Of a stretch of 15,569 nt of DNA, positions 5,107 to 13,357 are shown piece by piece. The position numbers and the translations under genes are program-made. Position 1 is the first letter of the stretch. The number at the start of each line of letters is the position of its first letter. The DNA is from an uncultured Clostridia bacterium (GTDB taxonomy: Bacteria > Bacillota > Clostridia > TANB77 > CAG-508), in the NCBI GenBank assembly GCA_944390615.1, contig CALXRJ010000083.1, positions 1 to 15,569 of the forward strand. Reading direction: 5' to 3'. The notes beneath the pieces were generated by a model. The model saw nothing but the letters and a program-made list of their open reading frames with translations. It made no database searches and was not told the DNA's origin.

Positions 5107-5144
5107 AGAGAAAAATCCATATTTTAGGATTTTTTCTCTTTTTT
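5107..5144 (+). terminator. Intrinsic terminator of the pilin-BspA gene
   Basis: AGAGAAAAATCC (5107-5118) pairs with GGATTTTTTCTCT (5127-5139) with one bulged base, followed by five T. It starts 38 bases after the stop codon. Confidence 0.85.
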
Positions 5145-5153
5145 GTATATTCA

Positions 5154-5188
5154 AAAAAAGGATATGTAACAAAAACAAATCCTTTTTT
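5154..5188 (-). terminator. Probable intrinsic terminator of comEA
   Basis: AAAAAAGGAT (5154-5163) pairs with ATCCTTTTTT (5179-5188). On the minus strand the right arm ends in seven T. It lies 38 bases beyond the comEA stop and back to back with the plus-strand terminator. Confidence 0.6.
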
Positions 5189-5225
5189 CAATGTTTGAAA
5201 TACGAAAGCATCTATACCCAAAATA

Positions 5226-5894
5226 TCATTTCACACAAATAAAATCCTTAAGGTTCTCATACTTACTCTCCCCTATCCCACTTACATTTTTAATTTCTTC
5301 AATACTTCCAAACTTTCCATTTTGCTCTCTATATTCTATGATTTTGGTAGCAAGAGAAGATCCAATTCCTGGCAAAGTTTCTAATTCTGTTTGACTTGCT
5401 TTATTAATATTAATCATTCCACTGGAACTGCTCGTACCATTTGTCGTATCTTCTATAATATTTTCTCCATTATTTTCTATTAAAATATCTTCTTCTGTCA
5501 CTTCTTCATCAGATATATTTGGTATTTTTAATTTGATGCCATCATCTAAAATATAAGCAAGATTAACATCTGTAATATCCGCATTTTCCGTTAAGCCTCC
5601 TGCCGCTTCTATCGCATCTTCTATTCTGCTTCCTTCTTTTAATCTTACTATTCCAGGATTTTTAACTGCTCCTGTTACATGAATAATAATCATATCTTCT
5701 TCTGTGGCTTCTAAATTTTGAGAAGTACTATTTTGGCTATTAGCACTATTACTAGCCATTAAAATATCTGCTTCTAAATTTGTTTCCTCCTTGCTTCCCA
5801 TTCCATAATAAATATAATAGATGATTCCAATAGCAACAAGGATGCCTACTATTCCTAAAATTCTTTTTTGTTTGGTTGTTAAATTATCTAACAT
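5226..5894 (-). CDS. comEA: ComEA family DNA-binding competence protein
   Basis: A short cytoplasmic N-terminus is followed by a membrane segment (about 12-29), a polar linker, an SLBB-type domain (about 67-124, with HVTGAVKNPGIV and EAAGGLTENAD) and a C-terminal helix-hairpin-helix domain (about 160-222, ININKASQTELETLPGIG with a second hairpin at NVSGIGESKYE). This is the full ComEA architecture. ComEA is membrane-anchored, faces outside and binds double-stranded DNA for uptake by transformation. AGGAGGT stands six bases before the ATG. The gene ends in TGA right after the domain, which shows TGA is a stop in this genome. The usual comEB/comEC partners are not adjacent; here it is single and divergent from the carboxypeptidase gene, so competence cannot be inferred from this gene alone. 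Confidence 0.92.
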   Translation of the reverse strand: MLDNLTTKQKRILGIVGILVAIGIIYYIYYGMGSKEETNLEADILMASNSANSQNSTSQNLEATEEDMIIIHVTGAVKNPGIVRLKEGSRIEDAIEAAGGLTENADITDVNLAYILDDGIKLKIPNISDEEVTEEDILIENNGENIIEDTTNGTSSSSGMININKASQTELETLPGIGSSLATKIIEYREQNGKFGSIEEIKNVSGIGESKYENLKDFICVK

Positions 5895-5944
5895 TTTCTA
5901 CCTCCTATTTTTTGATTTATTTTTTTAGAAATTTCATAAAATTC

Positions 5945-5973
5945 TTGCAAAATTTTGTTATATATTGTATAGT
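5945..5973 (+). promoter_or_regulatory. Promoter of the D,D-carboxypeptidase gene
   Basis: TTGCAA (5945-5950), 17 bases, TATAGT (5968-5973). The start would be near 5980, about 31 bases before the ATG. TTGCAA is palindromic and could also act as the -35 of a weak comEA promoter in the other direction. Confidence 0.6.
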
Positions 5974-6010
5974 TTAAGTTATAAAATTTGAAAGGATTGT
6001 TAACAAAAAA

Positions 6011-7291
6011 ATGAACAGAAGATTATTCGAAAAAAAATTATGGATTTTATTATTTACTTTTTTGATTTTAATTTTTACAGGGGTTACCCCTTTTTCTTAT
6101 GCAGAGAATAACCAAGAGGAAGATTTAAATTTGTATTCAGAAGCTGCTGTACTGATTGATGCTAAAACAGGTGCTATTTTATATGGTAAAGATGCTGATA
6201 AAAAAATGTATCCTGCTAGTACGACAAAAATTCTAACTGCCATTCTTGCTTTAGAAAACTGTAATTTAAATGATATGGTAACTGTATCTGCCTCAGCTGT
6301 AGCTGCTATTCCACCAGGATATTCTAGTGCTTATCTTTCAGAAGGTGAGCAAATGAGTGTAAATGATTTATTAGCTGTTTTTTTAGTTCACTCAGCAAAT
6401 GATGCTGGCTATGTTTTGGCAGAATATATTTCTGGTTCTATCCAACAATTTGCTGATCTTATGAATGAAAAAGCTATGGAAATTGGTTGCCAATCTACTC
6501 ATTTTACAAATCCAAGTGGTATTCATGATGAAAATCATTATACAACAGCTTATGATTTAAGTTTAATAGCAAAATATTGTATGGAAAATTCTACTTTTAG
6601 AAATTATGTTTCTTCTAGGTCTTGCACAGTTGGTCCTACCAATAAATCTGATGCAAGAACTTATACCAATACAAATGATTTAATAAACCCTTCTTCTAAA
6701 TATTATTTAGAAAATTGTATTGGTATAAAAACAGGTTACACCTCTGAAGCTAGAAATTGTCTAATTTCGGCTTATTCTAAAGATGATTTGGAACTAATTT
6801 GTGTTGTACTTGGAGCTGACCAAACAGAAACTGGTGATAGTGCAAGATATGTGGATTCTATTTCTTTATTTGATTATGGGATTTCCCATTTTTCTGTTAG
6901 GACTTTTGCCCAAAAAGATGATGTGGTTCAAACAATTGAAATTGCAAATGGTACCAAAGATACTAGAAATTTGGATTTAATTGTTGAAGATTCGTTATCT
7001 GGTTTATTGTATAATAATACAGAAATCCCTAGTCCCACCATTCTTTTAAAGGAAAATCTTTCTGCTCCAATTGCGAAAAACTCAATTGTTGGAACTGTAA
7101 CTTATCAAATTGATGATGTCTCTTACACAGAAAATTTACTTGCTTCTCATGATGTGGTGGAAGATCATTTTTTAATACTGATTTTTAAAGTTATACTAGG
7201 AATTGTTCTATTTTTACTTTTGATGTTATTTTTATCTTCAAGAATTAAGAAAAAAATGAAAAGAAAACGTAAATACTATAGAAAATATTAA
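6011..7291 (+). CDS. D-alanyl-D-alanine carboxypeptidase (DacF-like penicillin-binding protein)
   Basis: A signal peptide (hydrophobic 10-28, likely cleavage after SYA at 31) exports the protein. The three catalytic motifs of S11 serine peptidases are present: SxxK at 70-73 (ASTTK), SAN at 128-130 and KTG at 240-242. A C-terminal domain (about 295-375) matches the beta-rich domain of this class, and a final hydrophobic helix (about 386-408) followed by a very basic tail anchors it in the membrane. It removes the terminal D-Ala from peptidoglycan stem peptides and so limits cross-linking. The length of 426 residues is normal. The Shine-Dalgarno (AAAGGA) is about 14 bases from ATG, longer than usual, but no nearer in-frame start exists. 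Which Dac paralogue (vegetative or spore cortex) cannot be decided. Confidence 0.92.
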   Translation: MNRRLFEKKLWILLFTFLILIFTGVTPFSYAENNQEEDLNLYSEAAVLIDAKTGAILYGKDADKKMYPASTTKILTAILALENCNLNDMVTVSASAVAAIPPGYSSAYLSEGEQMSVNDLLAVFLVHSANDAGYVLAEYISGSIQQFADLMNEKAMEIGCQSTHFTNPSGIHDENHYTTAYDLSLIAKYCMENSTFRNYVSSRSCTVGPTNKSDARTYTNTNDLINPSSKYYLENCIGIKTGYTSEARNCLISAYSKDDLELICVVLGADQTETGDSARYVDSISLFDYGISHFSVRTFAQKDDVVQTIEIANGTKDTRNLDLIVEDSLSGLLYNNTEIPSPTILLKENLSAPIAKNSIVGTVTYQIDDVSYTENLLASHDVVEDHFLILIFKVILGIVLFLLLMLFLSSRIKKKMKRKRKYYRKY

Positions 7292-7318
7292 GAGAGCGAA
7301 TTTTTCCTCTCTTTTTTT
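7291..7318 (+). terminator. Intrinsic terminator of the carboxypeptidase gene
   Basis: AGAGAG (7291-7296) pairs with CTCTCT (7307-7312), followed by six T. The left arm begins on the last base of the stop codon. Confidence 0.8.
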
Positions 7319-7335
7319 GAAAAAAGGAGCTTTTA

Positions 7336-7353
7336 AAAGGGATTTCTCCCTTC
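7336..7353 (-). terminator. Probable terminator of the LCP gene
   Basis: AAGGGA (7338-7343) pairs with TCCCTT (7348-7353) over TTTC. On the minus strand it is followed by TT and, a little later, CTCC and six T. It is 20 bases past the LCP stop. Confidence 0.55.
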
Positions 7354-7372
7354 TTTTGCCCCATTTTTCGAA

Positions 7373-8719
7373 TTATTCATAATCTCGTCCAATGATAACT
7401 GTAATATCTACTGTACTAGAAGTAGATAAACTACTGGAAATATTTCCAACACCTAATACTTCTTTTATATCATCTAATATCGTACTTTGCACAGCTGTTT
7501 TATTTACAATAGTTGTTTTGGCAGTAGTAGTGGTGGTTCCTGTTTTGTAAACATTATATCCTTCTGCTTTTAATTCTTTTGTTACTTTGGTTAAAAGTGT
7601 GCTGTCTCCACTTCCATTTAATACTTCTATTTTTATACTAGAGTTGTTTATAGTAGAACTACTATTGGTATTACTAGTGGTGGCATTAGATGTACTGTTT
7701 GTAGTATTGGTTGCTCCTTCTGTGTTGCTTTCATTTTGTATGCTAAATAGCTCTTCTATTAGTTCTTCTGTTTCGTCTTCGTCATGTACAAAAAATGATA
7801 GTCGATTGTAAGTAGCTGTTGTTCCTGGAAGGGCTTCTGCTTGTATATTTTGGGTATCAAAGTCTACTAGGTATGGAATATAGTCTTTTATCATGGTCCA
7901 ATTTGTAATGTTGGTTTCTACATTGTCTTTAAAAATATCTATAAAACTGCCTATTCTAGTGATGTTTTTTAATTGGATTGTTTGTTTGGCAACTGCTGTT
8001 ATAAATTCTCTTTGTGTTCTCATTCTGCCTAAATCATTGTCTCCATATTCTGCAGGATAAGAGGAACCATCATTGTTATGTCTAAATCGAACTAACCATT
8101 CTGCTTGCTCACCATTTAAGGTTTGCCATCCTGCTTTTAGATGGATATGAAGGTCTTGTGAACTATCATCATAGTCCATATCAATTGGAACATTAAACTC
8201 TACTCCTCCAATTGCATCTACTAGTTCTACTAGTGCATTGTTGCGTACTACTAAATAATACGTGATATCTAATCCTGTAATTTTGTTGACTGCTTCTAAT
8301 GCTTTTTGGGGACTAGATTGGTATAAGGCATTTATTTTGTCATAAGATGTTGCTCTGTTTTTGTTGGTTCCTACAAAGGTGTCTCTTGGTATGGATAGTA
8401 GGGTTGCTTTTTGGGTTTTTGGGTTATAAGATGCTACAATTATTGTGTCTGTTAGTTCTGATGAGATGTCTTCACTTACTCCTAAAATTAATACTGTAAA
8501 AGGATCTAGGTCTTGCAGTTTTGTTTCGTCTTGACCCATAGCAGTTTGGATCATTCCTTTTACACCCCATCCATTTTTATAGCCACTATATAATACAAAT
8601 CCTGCTATTAGTAGAGCAATTATTAGGAGAATTGCTAATAGTGTTTTTAAAACTCTATGTTTTTTCTTTGTCTTTTTGTTCTTTTTATTTTTTACATTTT
8701 TTTCAACTTTTTTACTCAT
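7373..8719 (-). CDS. LCP (LytR-CpsA-Psr) family glycopolymer ligase with LytR_C domain
   Basis: A very basic N-terminal tail precedes one membrane helix (about 24-45). The extracellular LCP domain (about 73-310) shows the conserved arginines that bind the polyprenyl pyrophosphate headgroup: SIPRDT (109-114), LVRFRH (209-214) and GRMRTQRE (231-238), and the acidic D91 of ELTDTI. LCP enzymes move wall teichoic acid, capsule or other glycopolymers from the lipid carrier to peptidoglycan. A Ser/Thr/Asn-rich linker (about 328-361) leads to a LytR_C domain (about 362-447, beginning IKIEVLNGSG). The length of 448 is normal for the two-domain form. The Shine-Dalgarno is weak (AGAGTGA, about 15 bases away). 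It lies 50 bases after the CvpA gene and has a promoter inside that gene's end. Confidence 0.93.
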   Translation of the reverse strand: MSKKVEKNVKNKKNKKTKKKHRVLKTLLAILLIIALLIAGFVLYSGYKNGWGVKGMIQTAMGQDETKLQDLDPFTVLILGVSEDISSELTDTIIVASYNPKTQKATLLSIPRDTFVGTNKNRATSYDKINALYQSSPQKALEAVNKITGLDITYYLVVRNNALVELVDAIGGVEFNVPIDMDYDDSSQDLHIHLKAGWQTLNGEQAEWLVRFRHNNDGSSYPAEYGDNDLGRMRTQREFITAVAKQTIQLKNITRIGSFIDIFKDNVETNITNWTMIKDYIPYLVDFDTQNIQAEALPGTTATYNRLSFFVHDEDETEELIEELFSIQNESNTEGATNTTNSTSNATTSNTNSSSTINNSSIKIEVLNGSGDSTLLTKVTKELKAEGYNVYKTGTTTTTAKTTIVNKTAVQSTILDDIKEVLGVGNISSSLSTSSTVDITVIIGRDYE

Positions 8720-8768
8720 TTGCTTTTATATTTCACTCTTTCTTTCTAATTTAAAAACTTTTATCGGC

Positions 8769-8797
8769 ATTATAACAAATTTTTACCTAAAAAGCAA
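8769..8797 (-). promoter_or_regulatory. Internal promoter of the LCP gene
   Basis: On the minus strand TTGCTT (8792-8797), 17 bases, perfect TATAAT (8769-8774). It overlaps the last codons and stop of the CvpA gene, so LCP can be expressed apart from its upstream neighbours. Confidence 0.55.
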
Positions 8798-9432
8798 TAG
8801 TTTACGATAATATTATTCTCATATAAAAATTTAGTCAGATAGGATTGCTGGATAATATCTGCAATAAGGCCATTTCCATTTACAGATATCACTAAAAATA
8901 GTATGGTTAATAGTAAATATATGATCACAATGGATTTTATAATACCATATAAAATGCCTCCTACTCGATTGCATTGTTTGATAATTGGCAAATTGGCAAT
9001 TCCTTCTATCAAAAATTTTAATACAATTACAATAATTCTTATCATCACAAATAATAAAATTGCTGTTATGATTTCTATTGCTTTGTTGGAAATTGTATCT
9101 GCTACTAATGTGGTAGCTTGTTTTTTAGCTTCATCGGTTGCATCTTGTAGTGTGTTTTCTATATATTGTTGTAGTTCAGTTTGGTTTTCTTCTTGTGTCT
9201 CTTTACCGGCCTCATTTGAGTTGTTTTGAATGATGATTTCTTTTATTTGGTCATCTATAGTGGTATGTTCTATAATCATGTTGGCAACTGGCTTGTATAA
9301 AAATAGGGTTAATACAAGGGCTATGAAAAATGCACATATACTGAATATAACATTGATGAGACCTTTTTTGTATCCCAGCATGATATTAACTAAAAAAATT
9401 GCAATTACAAATAAATCTATCCCTATTCCCAT
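8770..9432 (-). CDS. CvpA family membrane protein
   Basis: The N-terminus MGIGIDLFVIAIFLVNIMLG followed by YKKGLINVIFSICAFFIA is the conserved CvpA start: a first helix, then the GxxKGL turn and a second helix (about 29-48). After a polar, Gln/Glu-rich outer or loop region (about 60-110) come two more hydrophobic segments (about 118-140 and 160-185). CvpA proteins are polytopic inner-membrane proteins; E. coli CvpA is needed for colicin V production and bile tolerance, but the biochemical role in Bacillota is unknown. GGAGGC stands six bases before the ATG. The gene starts 12 bases after the DUF5711 stop and shares its promoter, and it is followed by the LCP gene. Confidence 0.88.
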   Translation of the reverse strand: MGIGIDLFVIAIFLVNIMLGYKKGLINVIFSICAFFIALVLTLFLYKPVANMIIEHTTIDDQIKEIIIQNNSNEAGKETQEENQTELQQYIENTLQDATDEAKKQATTLVADTISNKAIEIITAILLFVMIRIIVIVLKFLIEGIANLPIIKQCNRVGGILYGIIKSIVIIYLLLTILFLVISVNGNGLIADIIQQSYLTKFLYENNIIVNYCFLGKNLL

Positions 9433-9444
9433 AAATGCCTCCTT

Positions 9445-10626
9445 TTATAAATCTATGATTTCTATTTTATCTTTATATATGATGATGGCTAATTGATTGG
9501 AAAGTATAACATTGGTAATTTCTTGATTGGAAGTGTATTTTTTTATTAACATACCATTTGTATTAATAAAATAAATTTCGGTTCCTATGTTAATTCCAAT
9601 GATATTACCATAGGTGTACATTTCTTTTGCTACCTCATCAAACTGATAGGTTGTGCTTTGCTGATTGGCTGTGTTAATGATATATAAAACAGAACTGGAA
9701 GCAAATAATCCTGTTGTTTCTTCTTTTATATAGGAGATGCTGTTATTTAGGTTTCCTGATAGAAATGTCATTTCTTGATCTACAGAAAGTAATTGGCTTT
9801 CATTTCCATTTTGAATTAGATTGATGGTATCATCATATACACAGATTAAGTTGTTTTTTTCTTGATATTGTACTTTTACAATCATTTTTGAATTTTCGTT
9901 TTGTTTTGTGTATATAATGGCTTGTTCAGGATCAGTTTGTGCTTTTTCAACTGATATGATTTTGACACTAGATTGAATCAGGGTTCCTGATGTGTCTATT
10001 TCTGCAAAAGCCACATATTGGTTATCTGTTGAAATTGTTACATCAATGGCTTTGGTTGAAGATAAGAAATTTCTTAGTATTGATTTTCCAGTAGCATCAT
10101 ATAAAGTTATAATGGATTTATAGGTGGTGTCTGTTGTAACTAATGCAACATATCCGTTTTGGTTTACTGTTATTTGTAATATTTCCCCATCTACTTTATC
10201 CCCCCATAAGTAGTTTTTTTCTGATATAACACAAAATTCTTGTCCGTTTTTTTCTGCAATCGCTAAATATTTGTCATTTGAAGCAAAAATGGCTGTATTT
10301 ATGTTTACTGATATGTCCTGGGTTTCTGTCCCAAAAGTGTCATATAGTTTTAAGGTTTTGTCATTTAAGATTCCTATGTATTTATCATAACAAAAAATTT
10401 GATTGTTTTTATCTGTATTTAAGTCTATGGTGGAAATATCTTCTGTATTAATTTCTTTTCGTAATAAGTTTGTGTCAATCCATTTTCTGAATTCAATGTC
10501 TGCAATATAAAGTGAAAAAAGAACGACCAAAGCGATTATAAATATCACAATAAAAGTTATGATAATAATTTTTCTAATATTTAATTCTCTTTGTATCTGA
10601 TATGTTTTTTGATCTTGGTTCCACAT
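9445..10626 (-). CDS. DUF5711 family membrane-anchored beta-propeller-like protein
   Basis: A short N-terminus and one membrane helix (about 18-44) lead to a large extracellular part made of repeating beta-rich blades: IFCYDKYIGILNDKTLKLYD, IFASNDKYLAIAEKNGQEFC, VTISTDNQYVAFAEIDTSG, SSVLYIINTANQQ and so on to the end. This is the pattern of the DUF5711 family (PQQ-like or WD-like propeller of Clostridia) of unknown function. It is usually found beside CvpA and wall genes, as here. AAGGAG stands six bases from the ATG. It has its own extended -10 promoter overlapping the end of the dead ykvI gene and probably forms an operon with the CvpA gene. A role in envelope assembly is inference from context only. 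Confidence 0.82.
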   Translation of the reverse strand: MWNQDQKTYQIQRELNIRKIIIITFIVIFIIALVVLFSLYIADIEFRKWIDTNLLRKEINTEDISTIDLNTDKNNQIFCYDKYIGILNDKTLKLYDTFGTETQDISVNINTAIFASNDKYLAIAEKNGQEFCVISEKNYLWGDKVDGEILQITVNQNGYVALVTTDTTYKSIITLYDATGKSILRNFLSSTKAIDVTISTDNQYVAFAEIDTSGTLIQSSVKIISVEKAQTDPEQAIIYTKQNENSKMIVKVQYQEKNNLICVYDDTINLIQNGNESQLLSVDQEMTFLSGNLNNSISYIKEETTGLFASSSVLYIINTANQQSTTYQFDEVAKEMYTYGNIIGINIGTEIYFINTNGMLIKKYTSNQEITNVILSNQLAIIIYKDKIEIIDL

Positions 10627-10652
10627 TATGAACTCCTTTTTATTTTTTCTTC

Positions 10653-10681
10653 ATTTTATCAAATGCTTCTTAAAATATCAA
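10653..10681 (-). promoter_or_regulatory. Extended -10 promoter of the DUF5711-CvpA operon
   Basis: On the minus strand TTGATA (10676-10681), 17 bases, TAAAAT (10653-10658) preceded by TGa. The -35 overlaps the TGA stop of the ykvI pseudogene, so this operon does not depend on transcription through the dead gene. Confidence 0.65.
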
Positions 10682-11689
10682 TCCTTTTTATTTTTTTGTA
10701 TAAAATAAATTTGTATGCAACCTAGATAACCAAATAGTGGAAATAAAATTTTTACTAAATTGGAAAATCCGATTGGCGCAATTAAAATACTGGTTATGCA
10801 CAAAATTCCCGCAATTTGTGGATATCTTTTTTTGTTTTTACAAATATTATATAAAAAACTTACTCCTACTGATATGGCAGTTGTAAAAATTGCTATTAAA
10901 ATTATCATACCATATATATACTTAAATTCTGTAAATTTCTTTTCTATTACATATATAATGGGCATTTCTAAATTGGTAAATTCTATGTCTACATTTACTA
11001 GTAATAAAAAGGTTAGTATGGAAACTATTCCCATTAGAATACCAGTTATTACAGAAGTTATTTGGATTTGTCTTTTGTTTTTTAGATAGTTTTTTAAATT
11101 AATTAATACTGGTATTAATAAAATTAAATTATAACTAGCATATAATATGGATTGAATAAACCAGAATGGATCTTGGTTTTCTTCTATTTTTCCTAATATT
11201 TCTAAGGCTCCTATTTGGCTTATGTTTTTTATACCTAATATAAAAATAGAAGCAATTAAAATTGGTACGATCACGGCATTTAATTTTGTCATAAAAAGGA
11301 CATTTTTTAAAAAAGTTATATAGGAAAGTATGGCAAGTACAATTACTCCTATTATCTGGTTACATCCGATATTGTTGTTCAAAATAAGTGCCAAATCCAG
11401 AAATCATAATAAAGAATGTTATACATAAAAAACAGTTTACGATAATATTGGTTATTTGATTGAAATAAGTTTTGTCTCCAAATATGATGTTTAAAAAGTC
11501 TTTATAAGTATTAACTGGATTTTGATAAATTATTTTTAATGCCTTATAAATAGCAAATATGGTTATACTAATAAATACGAAAATTCCTAAAATTCCATTT
11601 TTACCAAATCGATAAAAAAATAAATAAATTTCTTGTCATGATGCAAATCCTGCACCTATTAAAGCTCCTAGTATTGTAAAAATAATCAT
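10678..11689 (-). pseudogene. ykvI-family membrane protein gene with nonsense codon and frameshift
   Basis: From ATG 11689 the minus strand reads MIIFTILGALIGAGFAS, then TGA at 11638-11636, then QEIYLFFYRFGKNG onward to SGFGTYFEQQYR. An extra C near 11368 breaks the frame there; removing it continues as GCNQIIGVIVLAILSYITFL and on to the stop at 10678. The family consensus at the first lesion is IGAGFASGQE, so GGA became TGA. YkvI-family proteins are polytopic membrane proteins of about 340-350 residues, distantly related to amino-acid transporter-fold proteins, with unknown substrate; the repaired reading here would be 336 residues with about ten hydrophobic helices. The part from 11394 remains open for 238 codons but has only a TTG start without a Shine-Dalgarno. 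Decay looks recent because the rest is well conserved. Sequencing error at either lesion is possible. Confidence 0.85.
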
Positions 11690-11690
11690 A

Positions 11691-11727
11691 AAAACTCCTA
11701 TATAGTAATTATATAGGAGTTTTTTTA
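11691..11727. terminator. Bidirectional intrinsic terminator after the GldG-like gene
   Basis: AAAACTCCTATATA (11691-11704) and TATATAGGAGTTTT (11710-11723) form a perfect 14-base stem with a five-base loop. T tracts exist in both directions (eight on plus, five on minus). It lies just beyond the stop of the GldG-like gene (11738), and its minus-strand right arm contains the Shine-Dalgarno of the ykvI pseudogene. Confidence 0.85.
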
Positions 11728-11737
11728 TTTTATGCTT

Positions 11738-13342
11738 TTATTTTTTTCTTCTTCTTACTTGCCATACTACAAATCCTAAGAATATGATTGCGATTGGAAC
11801 AATAAATATAATTCTCATGATTGTTAGTTTTTGTGCTTCTGTTGCTGTAAAGCTACTTACACTGGTATAATTTTTCCTTATGGTAATATCTTCGTCATTG
11901 TCTGTTAAGTAGGCAATTGAATTTAACATTAAATCTTTATTGTTTTCTAAGAATATCATTGGATTTACTTGACTTGTTATTTGGATATCTGAGATAAAGT
12001 TATTATCGCCAAATATGACAAGTGTTGAAGTAAGCTCTTCCGTATCGTCTGCATTTTCTTCGTCTGTTTGGGTGCTTTCTTCTGAATCGGTTTCTTGTTC
12101 CTCATTCGAATCAGCTAGTGTCTTGGTAAAGATTCCTCCTATGGTAAAGCTTCCTGCTTCATCTCCATCTGTGGATGTGGAAGTATTTGCTACATTGCTT
12201 CTAAAATAAGCTGTATCTGTGGTTGTAATAATATCTTGCTCTACTACACCTAGGTCTTCTAGGCTATCTGTATTAACATTGATTTTGGTAGAATTTAGTA
12301 AAACTGCTCTGTTAAGTCCTGTATCGATTTCAGTATAACCTAAATTTTCTACAATACAACTTGCATAACCTAATGCCATTTTATTGGTATCTGTTTCATA
12401 GACATATCCTACATCAAAAGGATTGATACCATATAAGGCTAAGATTTTATTTACATTGGTTAATTCTACTGCTTCTGCATAACTTGCATTTAACCATAAA
12501 ATATTACCGCCATTGTTGATATAATCAATGATTTCATTGGTTGTTAGTTCATCAAAGTCTTTGTTAGGTGTTGTAATAACTAGTGTATCACAGTCATCTG
12601 GAATGGATCCTGTCACTAGTATGTTTAGGGTATCATAATTTAGTACTTCGTCATCTAGGTAGTAAGATAAATAATACATGCCTCCTGAATAATCTAAACT
12701 ATAGTCAGAATATCCTGTTAAAAAGTATATATTGGCTATTTCATCAGCTGTTACATTTAAAATAGCTGATGTGATTTTTTGTTCTGTTACATCTACAGTG
12801 TTGTAGTTACTGTCATAGGTATATAGGTCACTGGAATAAAGCATTTTTGACCTTTCTCCATTTTCTACAATGATGGTAGTATAATCATTGGTTACTTCAT
12901 ATTTTTCGGCAATATCTGTTCTTTCGTTTGTGTCAATTAGTTCTACTTTTATGTTTTCGTTTACTTTGTTGTATTGTTTTGCTAAACTAACTGCTCCATC
13001 ACTTTCTTCAAATCCTATAAAATATAAGTTTACATTATCTTCTATATTGGCAACTCTTTCTTTGCTTTCTTCTGTTAATGTGTATTGTTTATTAGATGTG
13101 CAATCAATTGGAATTAGGTCTAAAGATTGTACAATTGAGTTGATTAATATTACAATTGCTACTAATATGGCAATTAAAAGTAAAGTATTGGTTCCACTGA
13201 TTAACCATCTTTTTTTAATTGAATTCATAAATCTTGTGCCTAATTTTTCTTTTGGCTGATCAGTTTTTTCTTTTGTTTTGATTAATGCTTTTTTGTCTTC
13301 TTTTTTTGGATTTTCTTTCTTGTCATTTTTTTCTTTTTTCAC
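11738..13342 (-). CDS. GldG-like ABC transporter auxiliary protein
   Basis: A long basic cytoplasmic tail (about 1-45) precedes a membrane helix (about 51-72), a large extracytoplasmic part and a final helix at the C-terminus followed by RRRKK. After the first helix comes the typical IPIDCTSNKQYTLTEESKE stretch, and later NLYFIGFEE and TDYITTIIVENGERS-like strands of the GldG / ABC-type uncharacterised auxiliary domain (PF09822 type). An acidic Glu/Asp/Ser/Thr-rich insert sits at about 410-440. I place the start at GTG 13342: AAGGAG lies eight bases before it, whereas the upstream GTG at 13351 overlaps that Shine-Dalgarno. It follows the permease by about 15 bases, ATPase-permease-GldG order. 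In Bacteroidota GldFG power gliding; in Clostridia the cargo is unknown. Confidence 0.85.
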   Translation of the reverse strand: MKKEKNDKKENPKKEDKKALIKTKEKTDQPKEKLGTRFMNSIKKRWLISGTNTLLLIAILVAIVILINSIVQSLDLIPIDCTSNKQYTLTEESKERVANIEDNVNLYFIGFEESDGAVSLAKQYNKVNENIKVELIDTNERTDIAEKYEVTNDYTTIIVENGERSKMLYSSDLYTYDSNYNTVDVTEQKITSAILNVTADEIANIYFLTGYSDYSLDYSGGMYYLSYYLDDEVLNYDTLNILVTGSIPDDCDTLVITTPNKDFDELTTNEIIDYINNGGNILWLNASYAEAVELTNVNKILALYGINPFDVGYVYETDTNKMALGYASCIVENLGYTEIDTGLNRAVLLNSTKINVNTDSLEDLGVVEQDIITTTDTAYFRSNVANTSTSTDGDEAGSFTIGGIFTKTLADSNEEQETDSEESTQTDEENADDTEELTSTLVIFGDNNFISDIQITSQVNPMIFLENNKDLMLNSIAYLTDNDEDITIRKNYTSVSSFTATEAQKLTIMRIIFIVPIAIIFLGFVVWQVRRRKK

Positions 13343-13357
13343 TTTTTTCACTCCTTC

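Noticed and set aside
8806..11450. A 16-base identity (AGTTTACGATAATATT) between the end of the CvpA gene and the ykvI pseudogene
   Set aside because: Both encode a short IIVN-type hydrophobic stretch in AT-rich coding DNA; there is no extension on either side, so chance is the simplest reading.
11636..11638. TGA in the ykvI frame read as Trp (code 4) or selenocysteine
   Set aside because: comEA ends in TGA exactly at its domain end, intact genes use TGG for Trp, the family residue here is Gly, no selenocysteine element is apparent, and a separate frameshift already breaks the gene.
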